Positions 20,290 through 32,358 are shown, counted from the first letter of the stretch. The stretch is 64,000 bases of DNA from Zygnema cylindricum (GCA_037447655.1 JBBHKE010003471.1:59350-123349); one strand, 5' to 3'. A program made the numbers and translations. Notes: generated from the sequence alone by a model not told the origin.

Positions 20290-23200
20290 GGTTATGGGCC
20301 CACCCTCTAGGGTGTCCACCTTCAATGGATTTGGGTTCATCTATTGGGAAGCCATGATGATGGGAGCTTTGTGTGAGAAACGATACTGGGGTATCGTCAG
20401 TGGACAAGTGAAACGTCCACCTTCGGGAACTCCACCAGGATTTGGGGGAGTAAGGTTTTCTGCAACAACGGCTGCCTCAGCGGATGAGGCAGATGATGGG
20501 GATAGCAGTGTGTCCGAAAAGGAGAAAGGGAAGGAGACACCCCTCACTCCTATTGTCACAGTATCGGGAGCGGCGAATGTGAAGACCGTGGAGAATGATA
20601 CTCAAATGTGGGAGGATGTAAACATGGCTGCCAAGAACTTCATTCTGAGGCACCTCACTCAAGGTTTGGCCACTCCTCATCTTCACATTTAAAAGGCCAA
20701 GGAGTTGTGGGAGAGTTTGGTGGAGATTTATAGAGATGGAACTATTCAGGAGCTCCAGTTGGGTGAGCAAAAGCTATTGAGTTACACTTACAAAGGAGGA
20801 AAGATGTTAGATTACTGTAATGATCTTACTTGTTTGTATATGGAAATGGAAAGTGTCGGGTGGACAGGTACAATAAAAATGAAAGTTAACACCCTTACCT
20901 TGAAATTACCAGATGAGTTTGAAAACATAGTGTACCGAATACAGGGAATGCCTGATAGTTCATGGAAATGGAACACAGTAGTCACGATGATACTTGTGCA
21001 AGAAAACACAATGGAGATTAGGAGAGGAGGAAAGAGCATTCAAGCTCTAGCAGCAGGAGAGAATCGATGGGGGAAGAACTCGAAAAAACCTTTTAGAGGG
21101 GAGAGAGATCATTCTTGGGGAGAGAGGCCCCCAAAGGGTCTTTGTCATTATTAGAAAAAGTCGGGACACTTTATTGCAGATTGTGTCAAGCTATCAGAGC
21201 TGAGGCTCCAAGAGAACCGTGGAGGGGGTTCTTCTAGAGGGAAGAAAAAGGCATTTGTGGTTACAAAAGTGTCAGGAGAAACCGAGGATGAGTCCTCTGA
21301 GGAGGATAGGGATCTTCTTCTTCACGAGATTCTGGAGAAGAAGGAGATCCCTCAAGGCAGAAGTGTGCCCTTGGAGCAATTCGGGAAGCTCCACAGGAAG
21401 GATGGATCATCCACTCAGATGCATCCATGCATATGTGTCGTGATAAAGAACTCTTCACTAAGCTAAGAAAGATTCCTACTGTAGAGATAGAGTATGGGGA
21501 TGGGAGAGTGGTAACTACAGATCTAGTGGGATCAGTAGATCTAAAAGTCTTAGTGGAGGGTAAGACTTCTATACTTACATTCTCAGATGTACTTTACATT
21601 CCACAGCTGAGTAAAAATCTTGTCTCTACGTCTTTGTTAGATGACAAAGAGTTTGATACCTTCACTAGAAAGGGTGTCTTTAAAGCTAAGTATGGGAATG
21701 AAGTTTACTTCACAGCAGATAAGGGTAGCCAAGGAATGTTTAGGCTTAACGTGAGTAATGAAAAGAAGAATGCTTACTATGTTGGTGTTCCTAAGGTGAT
21801 GATTTGGCATAAGCGGTTGGGGCATATGCATTTTGATAGGTTGAGGGAAATGAAAAAGCTTGGGGTAGTAGATGGCATTCAGTTTGAGGATAATGAAATG
21901 ATGGATGATTGTAGTGGTTGAGCTCAAGGTAAGGCTCACAGACTTCCCTTTCCCAAAGCCGCCACATATAGAGGTTAGAAAGTGTTAGATTTAGTCCACA
22001 CAAATATTTGGGGACTTGCAAAAGTATCTTCGGTTAGAGGAAAGAGGTTTATGATGACCATAACTGATGACTGGTCTAGATACTCTAGAGTCTACTTTCT
22101 GAAAACAAAGTCTGAAGCATTAACTCACTTCAAAGAATATAAAGCTTGGAGTGAGAAGTTGCATGAAACCCCCATTAAGAGGATAAGGAGTGATTATTGG
22201 GGGGAATATACCTCTAACGAGTTTGAGGAATATCTGAGAGATGAGGGAGTGGAGCACCAGAAAACTGTACCATATAACCCGGAACAAAATGGCGTAGCTG
22301 AGAGGTTGAATCGAACACTAGGAGATAGTGTACGCAGTATGTTGGCCGACAAGAAAATATGAAAGAGATTTTGGGCAGAAGCAATGAACTGTGCCAACTA
22401 CATTAAGAATAGAGTCCTTATCTCAACTATAAAGGGAGTGACACCTTATGAGAGATGGGTTGGAAGGAAACCAGATATCTCACACCTTAAAGTATTTGGT
22501 AGCCAAGTTTACAGTCTTGACACGGATAGGAAAAACTGGAAACTAGATGCTAAGGGAAAACCTGGATACTTTGTGGGATATGATGAGGATGTTAAGGGAT
22601 ATAGAGTCTATGACTTAGCAAAGAAAGATATCATTCTGGTCAAACACTTCGTTGTCAGGGATGGAGGGAAGTCATTTGACCCTTTCAAATATACAGAAGA
22701 TAAGGATCAGATTTGAGTCCGAAAGTGATGAGAATTTGGTTGTTTCCGAAACGGACGTGAATGAAACCGTGATTACAGATTCAGGGGAGATCCAAGATAC
22801 AGGAGACTCACCGGAAACCTCACATACTCCTATGGACTTCGAGGAGATAGAAGAAGCGGGACAAGATACGGTTTTTATGGACAGGGGAGCCGATGAGACA
22901 GTGAGAAGAAATCCAAGACTTCCATCCATTCCAGCTTCGGCGTTTGAGGGAGGAAGGAGGAGCAGCAAAAGGATACAGGAAAAACAAGCAGCTCATAAGG
23001 TAACTAAGCTATCTCACCCAGATGAGCCTCAATCTTTTCTAGAGGCAGTGAATAGTCCAGAGAAAGAAAGATGGATTATAGCCATAAATGATGAGATGGC
23101 TTCTATCATGGAAGCAAATACTTGGGAAATAGCGGATTTCCCTCCAGACAGAAAACCTATTGGATGTAAATGGGTATTTAAACTAAACTGAACCCAGATA

Positions 23201-24620
23201 ATACAATTGAGAGGTATAAGGCTCGATTGGTAGCGAAGGGGTTCACCCAAAAAGAGGGGATTGACTATGAGGAGACCTTTGCTCCAGTTGTTCGGTTCCC
23301 ATCGGTAAGGATTCTCCTCAGTCTGGCCGCAGCAAAAGACATGGAAATACACCAGATGGACATTAAGACTGCTTTTCTTAATGGTGAGGTAGAGGAAGAA
23401 ATTTTTATGAGGCAACCCGAGGGGTTTGTGGAAGAAGGAGAAAAGAGCAAAATCTGCTGGCTCATAAAGTCCTTATATGGACTGAAACATGCTCCGCGAC
23501 AGTGGAATAAGAAACTAGATGAGTTTCTCACCGATCTGGGATACATTCGGATCAGCTCTGACCATTCTATCTATATGTTTGAAGAGAGAATTGTGTGATT
23601 TTTATTGCAATTTATGTGGATGATCTAGTTGTGTTAAGTAAGTCTTTCGACAATATTAATAGGCTAAAGAAAGATCTTAGGGGCAGATTTGATATGAAGG
23701 ATTTAGGGTAGGCAAAATATATTTTGGGGATCCAAATGGAGAGAGATAGGGGGAAGAAGATTATCAGACTTACTCAGAAAGAAGCAATAGGTAATATGCT
23801 TGAGAAATTCTAGATGGAAAATGCTAAAAGTTGTACCACTCCCATGGACTTGAAAAAAGTAAGTGATGGGAGTGTAAAAGGAGGAGTGATGATCTTAGAT
23901 GATCAGATGAGTCCAGAGGAGAGAGAGTTTATGAAGTTTATCCCTTATAGATAGGTTGTAGAAAGTTTAATTTATTTTATGAACTGTACCAGGCTAGACA
24001 TAGCAGCAGCAGTTGGAGTACTCAGTAGGAGTCTAAATGATCCTAGGAAGAGAGATTGGGAGGCAGCTAAGAGAGTCATGAGATATCTGGTTGGAACCAG
24101 AGAATTATGGTTGCATTTGGGGGGGGGAGCACACTGATATCACCACTTGGAGTGATGCCAGTTATGGGGATGCAGCTATGAGAAGATGCACTTCGGGATA
24201 TGTTTTGTATGTGGGGGAAGGAGCTTGCTGTTGGAGCAGTAAGCAAAAAAAGGTGGTTGCTCAGTCTACTATGGAGGCTGAGTATATGGCGTCTTGTTTT
24301 GCTGTAAAAGAACTAATGTGGGTGAAGTCATTGTTGCAAGAACTAGGATATATGAAGGAGGGAGTGCATGAAATCTTTTGCGATAATCAAGCTGCAATCG
24401 CAATCGCAATCGCAGCCAATCCAAAACACCATTTCTGAGCAAAACATATAGACATAAGATTAAGTTTCGTAAGAGAAAAAGTTGAAATTAAAATTTTAAA
24501 TCTTGTGTATAGGCTTGATGAAGAAATGGTGGCTGACATGATGACCAAACTTGTGCCCTCTCCTAAATTAAAATATTGTCGGGAGAAATGCGAGTTAAAA
24601 GAAAAATTAAAATTAGACTA
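20270..24620 (+). pseudogene. Copia-beta gag-pol polyprotein, decayed
   Basis: Domains in order. Gag from ATG 20270 (MEDTELQVMGPPSR) is open to 20692, then continues after a stop; the CCHC knuckle is broken (LCHY then stop, KKSGHFIADC). Protease near 21410: WIIHSDASMHM replaces DSGAS, so the catalytic Asp is lost. Integrase: HKRLGHMHFDRL, then CSG followed by a stop in the HHCC module; the core has VHTNIWG (first Asp to Asn), RSDYWGEY and NGVAERLNRTL. RT: a frameshift after GCKWVFKLN; then EIHQMDIKTAFLNGEV, LYGLKHAPRQW and YVDDLVVLS with further shifts. RNase H: TTWSDASYGD, STMEAEYMA, CDNQAAIA, ending VADMMTKLVPSPKLKY. Several TAG and TGA stops could be CAG or TGG in origin. Confidence 0.92.
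20290..20304 (+). promoter_or_regulatory. Primer-binding site for an initiator tRNA-Met fragment, within gag
   Basis: GGTTATGGGCCCACC starts at the base after the LTR end. It is the exact complement of GGUGGGCCCAUAACC in the anticodon arm of plant initiator tRNA-Met (sequence recalled from general knowledge). It encodes part of the gag N-terminus (VMGPP). The canonical TGGTATCAGAGC is absent here. Confidence 0.8.
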
Positions 24621-24635
24621 GAAAATAAAGGGAGT

Positions 24636-25352
24636 GTTGAAATTCATAGATATCTATAGTATTTACTAGGTTTAAATATGTTAGGAAAAAGGACAAACAG
24701 CTTGCCTCCACCTCCTTTCTCTAGCCCCCATACTTGTTGTAGTCACTGAAGGATAGAGAAGGTGGTTGATCCATGGCTGCCTTAGTTCAACAGGCAGTTA
24801 TTTTTAGAAGGTTACTAAAAATAGTCTTAACAGACCCAGGATTTGAACCCGGAACCTGCGGTTTGTCAAGTTGGCCGATAACGGTCAGCTTTATCCTACA
24901 ACACTAGGACCAATGCTAAGTACTATAGAGTATGATAGATATATATACATTTAGGAAGTAAGAAATCCATTTAACTAAAACTAGATACGGCGTGCACAGA
25001 TAAAGTTTTAGTACAAGATCATTTCAGAATGAATACCTCGCATTTGGTTGACAACGAAACAAATATCTCGCAACTAATTATAACGGTTAAGATTACGTCT
25101 CATTACGAATCCGACGGCGCACGTTATTGCCAAAATCCTGGAGTGATCACCTTGGCGTTTTATAACGTGGCATGACCTAGAGCCACGTGGAGAGATGACA
25201 TTCGGTCATAGGAATTCGGAGGAATGTACGGACAAAAAAAAAGCAAACACGCGTCCACTTAATAGCCTTGTCGTACATAGGCCGTACAAAAGGTACACCG
25301 GCAGTAGTACTTTTTGGTACGGTACAGTAATTTGATTGGTCCGTACTTCAGT
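24636..25352 (+). repeat. 3' LTR of copia-beta, truncated
   Basis: It begins TGTTGAAATTCATAG after the purine tract and aligns to the 5' LTR with scattered substitutions until GTACTTCAGT. It then becomes unrelated just before the run of N. Confidence 0.9.
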
Positions 25353-25366
25353 GCTCTATAAACAAA

Positions 25367-25376
25367 NNNNNNNNNN
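25367..25376. other. Assembly gap (10 N)
   Basis: Ten N. The left side is a truncated LTR and the right side starts abruptly inside a LEA promoter copy, so the join is unproven. Confidence 1.
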
Positions 25377-26135
25377 GCTCGGCCACTCCACAGGATAAGT
25401 TTTTGCGATGTCCTCAGAAGCTTCCAATCGGAGGATTGTGTCACGTCGCATAGCGGGCTTTTGATTGTACACGTGTCGCTGAGTAAGGTCGTCACGTGTC
25501 AGTAGTAAAACTCTCTGGCAAGGTATTGACGGTTAACAATTTCCGGCTCGTGTGACGTAGCAATCTCCAGGTTCTGCGGAACAAATAGTGTGGCGTGCTA
25601 CTGAAATGTATTCTACTGCTTAACACGTTGCGTGACGTCATGTCAAGCGATGTTTTGATCCAGTCAGCAGCGTAATAACATTTAAACTTTTGTGCCACGT
25701 TGCTGATAATCTTTTGCTTCGTCGCGCACAACCTGATGACTCCGCCTTGTCGGGGTCTGTTGACCCACTCGACCGAATCAACGGGTGACACTTCATGCGT
25801 CATGTACCAGCAGGACAATTCGCCGCGTGTCCATCACTAATTGTCGCGGGCGACCCGGTGCTTTGCCTATGGTTGCTAAGGGCCTGTCGTTTTTGTACAG
25901 TACACCGCCAATCGCTATTAGAGTATATAACGCTAATTTGGTGTTTTTTTTTCAAAAAATAAAACCTGAAATACAATCCATAATTCTATTTTTTCCATTA
26001 TTCTAATCAGGGTTTTTTTTCAATCAGCGTTAATAATGGAAGTAAACTGCAATGGAAATAGTGTGGCGTACGGACAGGGTATCTCCGTACGAAATGGTAC
26101 TTTTTGAATTACAAAGGCATAAAAAGACACTTATG
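25377..26135. repeat. Third copy of the LEA-d/e promoter plus part of MITE-A
   Basis: Direct-orientation copy of 14625-15330 with few changes, including both CACGTGTC sites (near 25469 and 25492). The MITE-A left end is at 25895. Its centre (GAAATGGTACTTTTTGAATT) matches the right arm (near 53080), not the left arm. Similarity ends near 26135, and no LEA exon is attached within the window. Confidence 0.88.
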
Positions 26136-28430
26136 GAAGGGTTTTTTGTATTTTTGATAGACAAGGATGAGTGTTCAAAATAGTAGGACTCAGTAAGTTT
26201 CCTGTCAGCCTTCTACATTTTGTCAGAAATATATTTTGTTTACCACACTATAGTTTCTTTTAAAAGTATAATTCATAGTTCATAAGTGCTTATTATATGA
26301 ATATTATACACGTATATTATGTTTAATCACATTTACTGTTTCCAATTGTTTTTACACATCAGAACTATGGTTCGTTCAACGGCTGATTTTGCACAAAATT
26401 TAGTTTATCTTTTATCCGTATCCCATTTCCCTTGCTAGTCACCTTCAATGAACTGGACTTGGTGCTTTTGAAACAAATAACTATTGTTTTGACGCAAAGG
26501 CCATGCTTAATAGAGGGCCTCCACTTAGCATTAAAAATATCACGCATTTAAACATTTAAATTGAGTTAAATTGGTTTCAAAGTACATTATTCCTTCAAAA
26601 TTTGGGGTCTTTCCATTGATAGATATGCTTTCTTAAGTGTTCTATCATTTTTAATTCAACTTGATTGATGCTCTTTGTTCTGTGGTCTGCTTTATGGATA
26701 ATTTCCGGTTATATAGCTATATGGAGCAATGTGTTAACCTCTTTAGGTGGTGATGTTTTGGATTTTGGAATCGCTGCTGATCATGTGAATAACCTGCGAT
26801 GGTGATTCTAAGTCACACTTCATGGATTGCCCTACTTCAAACAAATTTAATTTTGTTTAATTACTTTACACAAAAAGGAATATATGCTTAAGCAAATAGG
26901 AATATAATTTAGTTTAGGCTGTGAAGGCAAAGCACAAACTGGTTTAAATTTGTATACTGAAATACTTGGGCATGTCAAGGTTGTGAGTAAGTCTTGGACT
27001 CAACGAGGCTTATGTACACAAGCTTATATGTGCATATCTAAGATGTATGCATAATATATATAATGGATATAAACATATATGTGATTGAGTCATGGCTGGT
27101 GTTCCTTCGATTACATTTATTCGTCTTTCATAGTGTGTGTCTGAAGCACAACATCGATTTTTGGCCTGTTCTTGCTTTATTTTTGTCCTTGACGTTTAAT
27201 ATGGACAAATTTGTTTTTGTCCATAAAATTTTGTCGATGGAGTTCCTTGTTTGGTTTAAAGAAATCAAGATGGCTAAAACTAGCCTCATGATTTCCCCTC
27301 CAAACCCTAATCTATGGAGTTCTCTTCCCAACCACGTTTACCGCTGCGGTTTTAATCTTAGGACTCCTATTCTGGAAAATTTCTGATGTCTCCCAGTTGT
27401 TTTGCCTCCCAGCTGTTTTCAAAAAATGTATGTTTCCTTTCTTTTCATCAATTCTATGGTAGAAGGTGTCCTTGTTACTGTTTTCTGTTTTCTTTCCCTT
27501 TGAAGCTCTTCTCTTGAGAATTTCCCCTCTGGATTTGACTGGGCGTTTCTCTCCCACTAAAAGTTTTAGTTTTCTGTTTTTATTTTCAGTTTGGGGATTG
27601 GATGGTGATTTTAGGGTTTCAATCTTTCTTATTTCCTCCTTTGTGATCACTTTTTCCACTGCTCTTTCTTCTAAATTCACTTTCATGGGAGGTGTGGCTG
27701 GCTGAACCTCGGCACTTCTCGCCCTTCTTTGATGTGGGTATTTGGTTTCGGCATCTGTCCCTCGAAGGTAAGACAGGCTTGTCTTTGGGCTGCTCTAAAA
27801 CTCTCCACGTGTTGTCATGCAATCATATTTGGATTCTTTGCATTGCCTTATGTCACCTGATTTGAAGTCTTTGCATTACCTTACGTTAGTGAATGAATTT
27901 ATTTATTTTCTTTCCTCTTTGGCAACTGCACTTTTTGACTTGCTGTCTGCCTCTTTTCTTTGCAGGATGAAATCTACCCGGATACTAGAAGTCCCTCGTG
28001 TGGACTGGCATCCATTGTAGTCCTACTGTCCTCAACATCTCAGATTTTTTGTGAGCTTCGGACATTTTTTCTTTTCCGTATACTTACTCTTTCTCTTATG
28101 CTTGTTTCACACAACTTGTGAGATCTCTAAGGATTTTTCTAGGGTTTTGCTCTCGGTTGGATTTGGGAGTTTCACATTACCATTTCGTTAACGTGATTCT
28201 TGAACCTTTTGATTCTTTTTATAATCCTCTTGATCCTCTCTCTGATTGTGCCTCAATTTCCCCTCTTCTCATTTTTTTCTAATTGATTTGTTAGTGGTGA
28301 CGGTGGGAACACCTTCTACTGGTAGACGCCCTATATTCGACGGTCTAATTGTGAACTTGGAGTGTTATTGTTTTCTAGAATTAAGACGACATACTTTTTT
28401 TTTGTTTTTTTATATATATCGTTTTTAATA
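26136..28430. other. Long noncoding region, no gene recognised
   Basis: Lysine/arginine-rich minus frames at 27822-27619 and 27686-27312 are open but match no family I know. They could be a decayed LINE or host gene fragment, which is not supportable from sequence alone. A short (TA)n tract follows at 28430-28470. Confidence 0.3.
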
Positions 28431-28754
28431 TATTATATTATATATTTATATATATAAATATATATATTTTTTCTCAAAGATACGTGTGTAGGGGTTTTAG
28501 GGGCTTGATTAGCACATTATTTTTTTAGATTAAAGGTTTATAAGGGTTTGATTAATACCCAATTTAAGGTTCTATAATTTTTTTTTTAGTCGTTTAAATA
28601 TTTTAGGTTACATGAAACAAAGTATTTGTCATGCTTTTGCACATAAATAAAATTATAAGTAATACATGTTTATTTTAAGAACATCATAAAAAATAACAAA
28701 GTAATCAAAGTATCACTAAAACAAAGTATTCAAAGTATTTGTATTGTATTGTAT

Positions 28755-29265
28755 ACCTATGTTTGTAATGTTGGTCAGCCTTTGAGCAGATAATGATGTT
28801 CAACAACTTTCTTGGTCTTTTGACTAAGTGAGTTGATCGAAAAAGCAAAAAAAAAAGTATTCAAAGTATCAATATAATTTAACAGTCAAATATAATGAAT
28901 GATAATAAGTGTTTGTAATGTTTGTCAGCATCCAATCTGATAGTGATGTTTAGGCAACGTTCTAAGTCTTAGGACTAAGTTGGTTGATCACAAAAAAAGA
29001 AAACAAAAATAAAGTACTCAAAGTAATCAATCTACTGTAGTAAAGAATGAACATCAAAAAATGTTAAGTGATTTTAATGTTAGTCAGCATTTGAGTTGAT
29101 AATGATGTTTATGCAAGAATCTTGGTCTACGACTAAGTTGCTGGATCGAAAACAATAAAAGTAATCAACATAAAAAAATACTATTTGTAGTGTTAGTCAG
29201 CTATTGAGCTGATAATGGTGTTGTTCCAACCTTCTATGTCTTTAGACTAAGTTGGTTGAATGCTA
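28755..29265. repeat. Four-copy tandem repeat with paired hairpins
   Basis: Four diverged units near 28755, 28910, 29075 and 29190. Each has GTTNGTCAGC..TTGAGCTGATAATGATG, in which TCAGC and GCTGA pair, followed by CTTGGTCT..GACTAAGTTGGTTGATC, in which CTTaGTC and GACTAAG pair. An A-rich spacer of variable length separates the units (starts 100-165 bp apart). Confidence 0.75.
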
Positions 29266-30800
29266 GTTAGGTGTGATGCTTTTCTTTTTTTGTTTTGTGA
29301 TCAATGTTGTACTGTGGTTATTTATTTTGTTTGTGTTTTTTTTTGTTTTCTTCTTTTGTACTATTATGTATTGATATAAAAAATATAAAAAATATATACG
29401 CAATACCTTAATATAAAATAATCAAAAACGAATGCTATTCTATTTAAACGAATAATGGTTGAATAATGTTAATGGTTTGATGTGTATTCTACATTTAACA
29501 TTAAAGTATTTAATACTACATTATATATTCAGTCCATTCATTCATATCGTTCATTAGATTGAGACCGAACGCTCAAATAAATGTGAAGCTTTTACGCTTA
29601 ATCGAACGCCCTACATGATCGAAATGCGAATTAAACAATCCACTTAGTTTCATCATCTCCTTTTACACACATAAACCTTTCCGCCATGGATTTTGATAGC
29701 AAATAATTAATAAACTTGTAATATCGAGTATTTAGCGTAAAATTGTGTCTTTTTCAAGAAATATATTTATTACATGTAAACTTTTATCACGTCATACGAT
29801 TTCGTTTGCCGCGTCATAAACTTTAGTCTGTCATTTCAATTGAGATCGATTTAGTGGAGGACTCTTCCCCCATATGGTTTTTATTTATCATACATTTATT
29901 TATCATACATTTATTTAGTTTCAATTGATAGTTGACTACCATTGACAAAGTATCGTATCAACTAAATATATTTGCGGAATTGTACGGTGTAATTTTGGGT
30001 CATGCCTCATCTGTATGTGTCGTCACAACTTATTTTTGCGTTACATATACTATTATATTATTATGCATTGGGTTCAAAATTTGTATACAATGATTTATTT
30101 TTGCCATCGGAATGAAATTTAACAGTCACCAAAAAAAAAATGCTAAAAAAACCTTAGACTGTAATAACCATTCGCGGAGTAATGAGAGTCTTGTGATGCA
30201 ACAATGCAAATGAAGTCAAAATGATATCGTAATTGTGCAAAGTAAGACAAATGAAATTAGTCTTGCTCTTTTCTTTTTTTGAACGTTCAATTTAGATAAT
30301 CTAAGCATCAAGGAGGAGTATGGATGGGTAAAGACTGTCATTTATCATGTGGATGATAATGCGACCGTCCAACAATCGTGTCCGTTCGTCCCGCCGATTT
30401 TTGGCGTGCGTAAAAACCTCTTTGTAAACCATGTTAAGCAAGGAAAGTATGATTTTCTAGTGTTTCATGAGTCACCGTGTTGGATACAAGAGCGCAAGTG
30501 CAAATCACTGACATGTGGACATCTTGTATCCAATTGGTGACGATTCTGATTGGAAAGACGATTTCGGCCAATGGTGGAGCTTTGAGAAATGAAAAGCGTA
30601 GAGTGACGTATTCCAAATCACGTATTTCGGAACTGCACGCGTGTCCTGTTTAGAACATTTAGGTACTATCATGTCGGCAGAATTGTCGCGGTGTAAGTTA
30701 ACGACTACGTCATTATTTCAGCGGTATTATCATGTCCGCAGAATACAACCACACGAAATACAACATATAGCATTTTACCACGTGTCTATTTTCATTACAT
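29266..30800. other. Noncoding AT-rich stretch
   Basis: No gene recognised. The short frame at 30349-30540 has no recognisable features. Confidence 0.35.
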
Positions 30801-30811
30801 CAAAACTGCAA

Positions 30812-30985
30812 CATGACAAAGCCAATCAAAACTCCAATCATTCAACGACTCACGATCTTACACAAAAAAAATGACGGTCAACTATCGTTGTCACCAAAGA
30901 CGCCAACCAAAACTCAAAACATTCAACGGCTCAAGATCTTACAAAAAAAAAACAACGATCAATTTTCGTTGTCACCAGAGACGAA
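30812..30985. repeat. Tandem duplication of about 85 bp
   Basis: Unit 1 (about 30812-30895) and unit 2 (30896-30985) share AATCATTCAACGACTCACGATCTTAC against AACATTCAACGGCTCAAGATCTTAC and ATCGTTGTCACCA against TTCGTTGTCACCA. Confidence 0.8.
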
Positions 30986-31039
30986 AGCCACTACAATGCT
31001 TTTCCCTTTTAGAAAAAGGGCAAAGCAAAAAAAATCCAA

Positions 31040-31190
31040 GTCTACGATAAAGAGGCCGCTATCCGATGTGATTTATGGTAGGTTTAAACTTTCGAAATAA
31101 TTGCTCATGTGACGTATCCAGTACTTTCGTGAACAAAATTCTCTCAAATGTTCAATAGTCTGGTCCATCTTAAGGTGGGACCATCTGAAG
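31040..31190 (+). other. Possible ancient LEA promoter remnant
   Basis: CATGTGACGTATCCAGTACTTTCGTG and TTCAATAGTCTGGTCCA resemble, in the same order, GTGACGTGTCCTGTACTTCTGTG and TTCCATAGTACGGTCCA in the LEA-b promoter (1259-1320). Strongly diverged. Confidence 0.35.
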
Positions 31191-31589
31191 CCTTCAATGG
31201 GACCATGACTGGGGCGCGATTCCCTTGTTAGAATAAGCAAATAACACCAAACTAATTGCACGCATGACAGAAAATGACCAATCATAGAAAATTTGAACCA
31301 TCGAACTTCTGAATATTTTGGGAAGTTGCATGGATTGGCCCATAACTTATAGGAGTAGGATTATTGGACGCCATAATAAAAGACAAAGAATCAAAGCATT
31401 TGGGAGTTGTGTGATCGAGTGATAACTTCATTATAAACGAAATCCTTTTATACAAAGTATGGTAATGCTAAATACTGTGGATAGTACATTGGAATTCTAA
31501 TTAGAGTAAAATTCCTTTTTGAATAAGTTCTATCACACAAATTAGAGTTCATTACTAATTATTTTTTTCTTTTTTTTACTCTAATTTTT

Positions 31590-32187
31590 TCATTACTATA
31601 ATTACGATTCGCGGTGTACTGTACACAACCAATCGCTATTAGCGTATTGAACGCTAATTCGATCCCGCTTTTTTTTTCGAATTCTTAAATAACATATATT
31701 ATTCTGTTTTTTCCTCCTTTACGCCATTTAGGGTTTTTTGTTCAATAAGCGTAAAAACGGAAATAAGTTGTCATTGAAATAGTGTGGTGTACGGTCAGTG
31801 TCAGACCGTACAAAATTGTACCTTTCTGAGTGGGAAAGTGTAACTAATGAGTATTAGTACCGCAGACGCATGAGAATATGCGCTCTAAAATGGGGATGAA
31901 ATCGGGCTGTCAAAAATCACGTTCGCACATATTTGTATGACAACCACGTTTCGACCGTGTGAATGTACAATATGTGTGCGATTTGTCAGATTTTGTACAA
32001 TTACCTATATTAGTGTAAACGTATTTACGGCGAGTATTCTATCTTTTGAAAAACCCAAATTAGGATTAGTAAACAATTAGAATGTATACTTTTTTTGAAA
32101 ATTTACAAATTCCTAATTAGCATTAATAACTGTAATTATTCTTATACGCTAAATAAACGTGTACGCTAATAGCGATTGGCGGTGTAC
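31590..32187. mobile_element. MITE-A4 preceded by a second MITE-A end
   Basis: The element 31621-32187 (567 bp) has the ends GTACACAACCAATCGCTATT and, from 32187 on the other strand, GTACACCGCCAATCGCTATT. Immediately before it, 31599-31624 is another MITE-A right end (ATTACGATTCGCGGTGTACT), so two elements sit back to back. Confidence 0.75.
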
Positions 32188-32358
32188 TACGCTACACAAA
32201 GTAGATTTGGGCGGCTACGCAAAGACCAAATCTATTAGCAAAAGTTGACCAATGAAAGATAAAAGAAAGAATATGACCAAACGTACGATTACGAGACCGC
32301 ACATGAATAACTTGAGAACGGTCATGTTGACTCGGGAAAGTGAACAAAGAACTAAAAA

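Larger units (their letters stand above)
19277..25352 (+). mobile_element. Copia-beta: nearly full-length element with half-tRNA PBS
   Basis: The 5' LTR is 19277-20289 (1013 bp, TGTTGAAATTC...GAATTGCA), the PBS 20290-20304, decayed gag-pol 20270-24620, and the purine tract AAAGGGAG lies just before the 3' LTR that starts at 24636. The 3' LTR is recognisable to about 25352 and then lost next to the assembly gap. It is inserted in the RNase H of the left-arm copia-alpha piece; the left flank is TAGTT. The two LTRs differ by several percent, with visible substitutions in the first 300 bp. Non-autonomous because of many stops. Confidence 0.92.

Noticed and set aside
27312-27822. LINE ORF1 or host gene exon
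   Set aside because: Lys/Arg-rich frames only; no zinc knuckle, RRM, RT or endonuclease motif was found, so no identity is claimed.
28755-29264. Cluster of box C/D snoRNAs
   Set aside because: TGATG and CTGA words occur but are adjacent instead of at the ends of each unit, and there is no consistent terminal stem.
28755-29265. CRISPR-like array
   Set aside because: Units are diverged, spacing is irregular, spacers are A-rich and not unique, and the context is eukaryotic.
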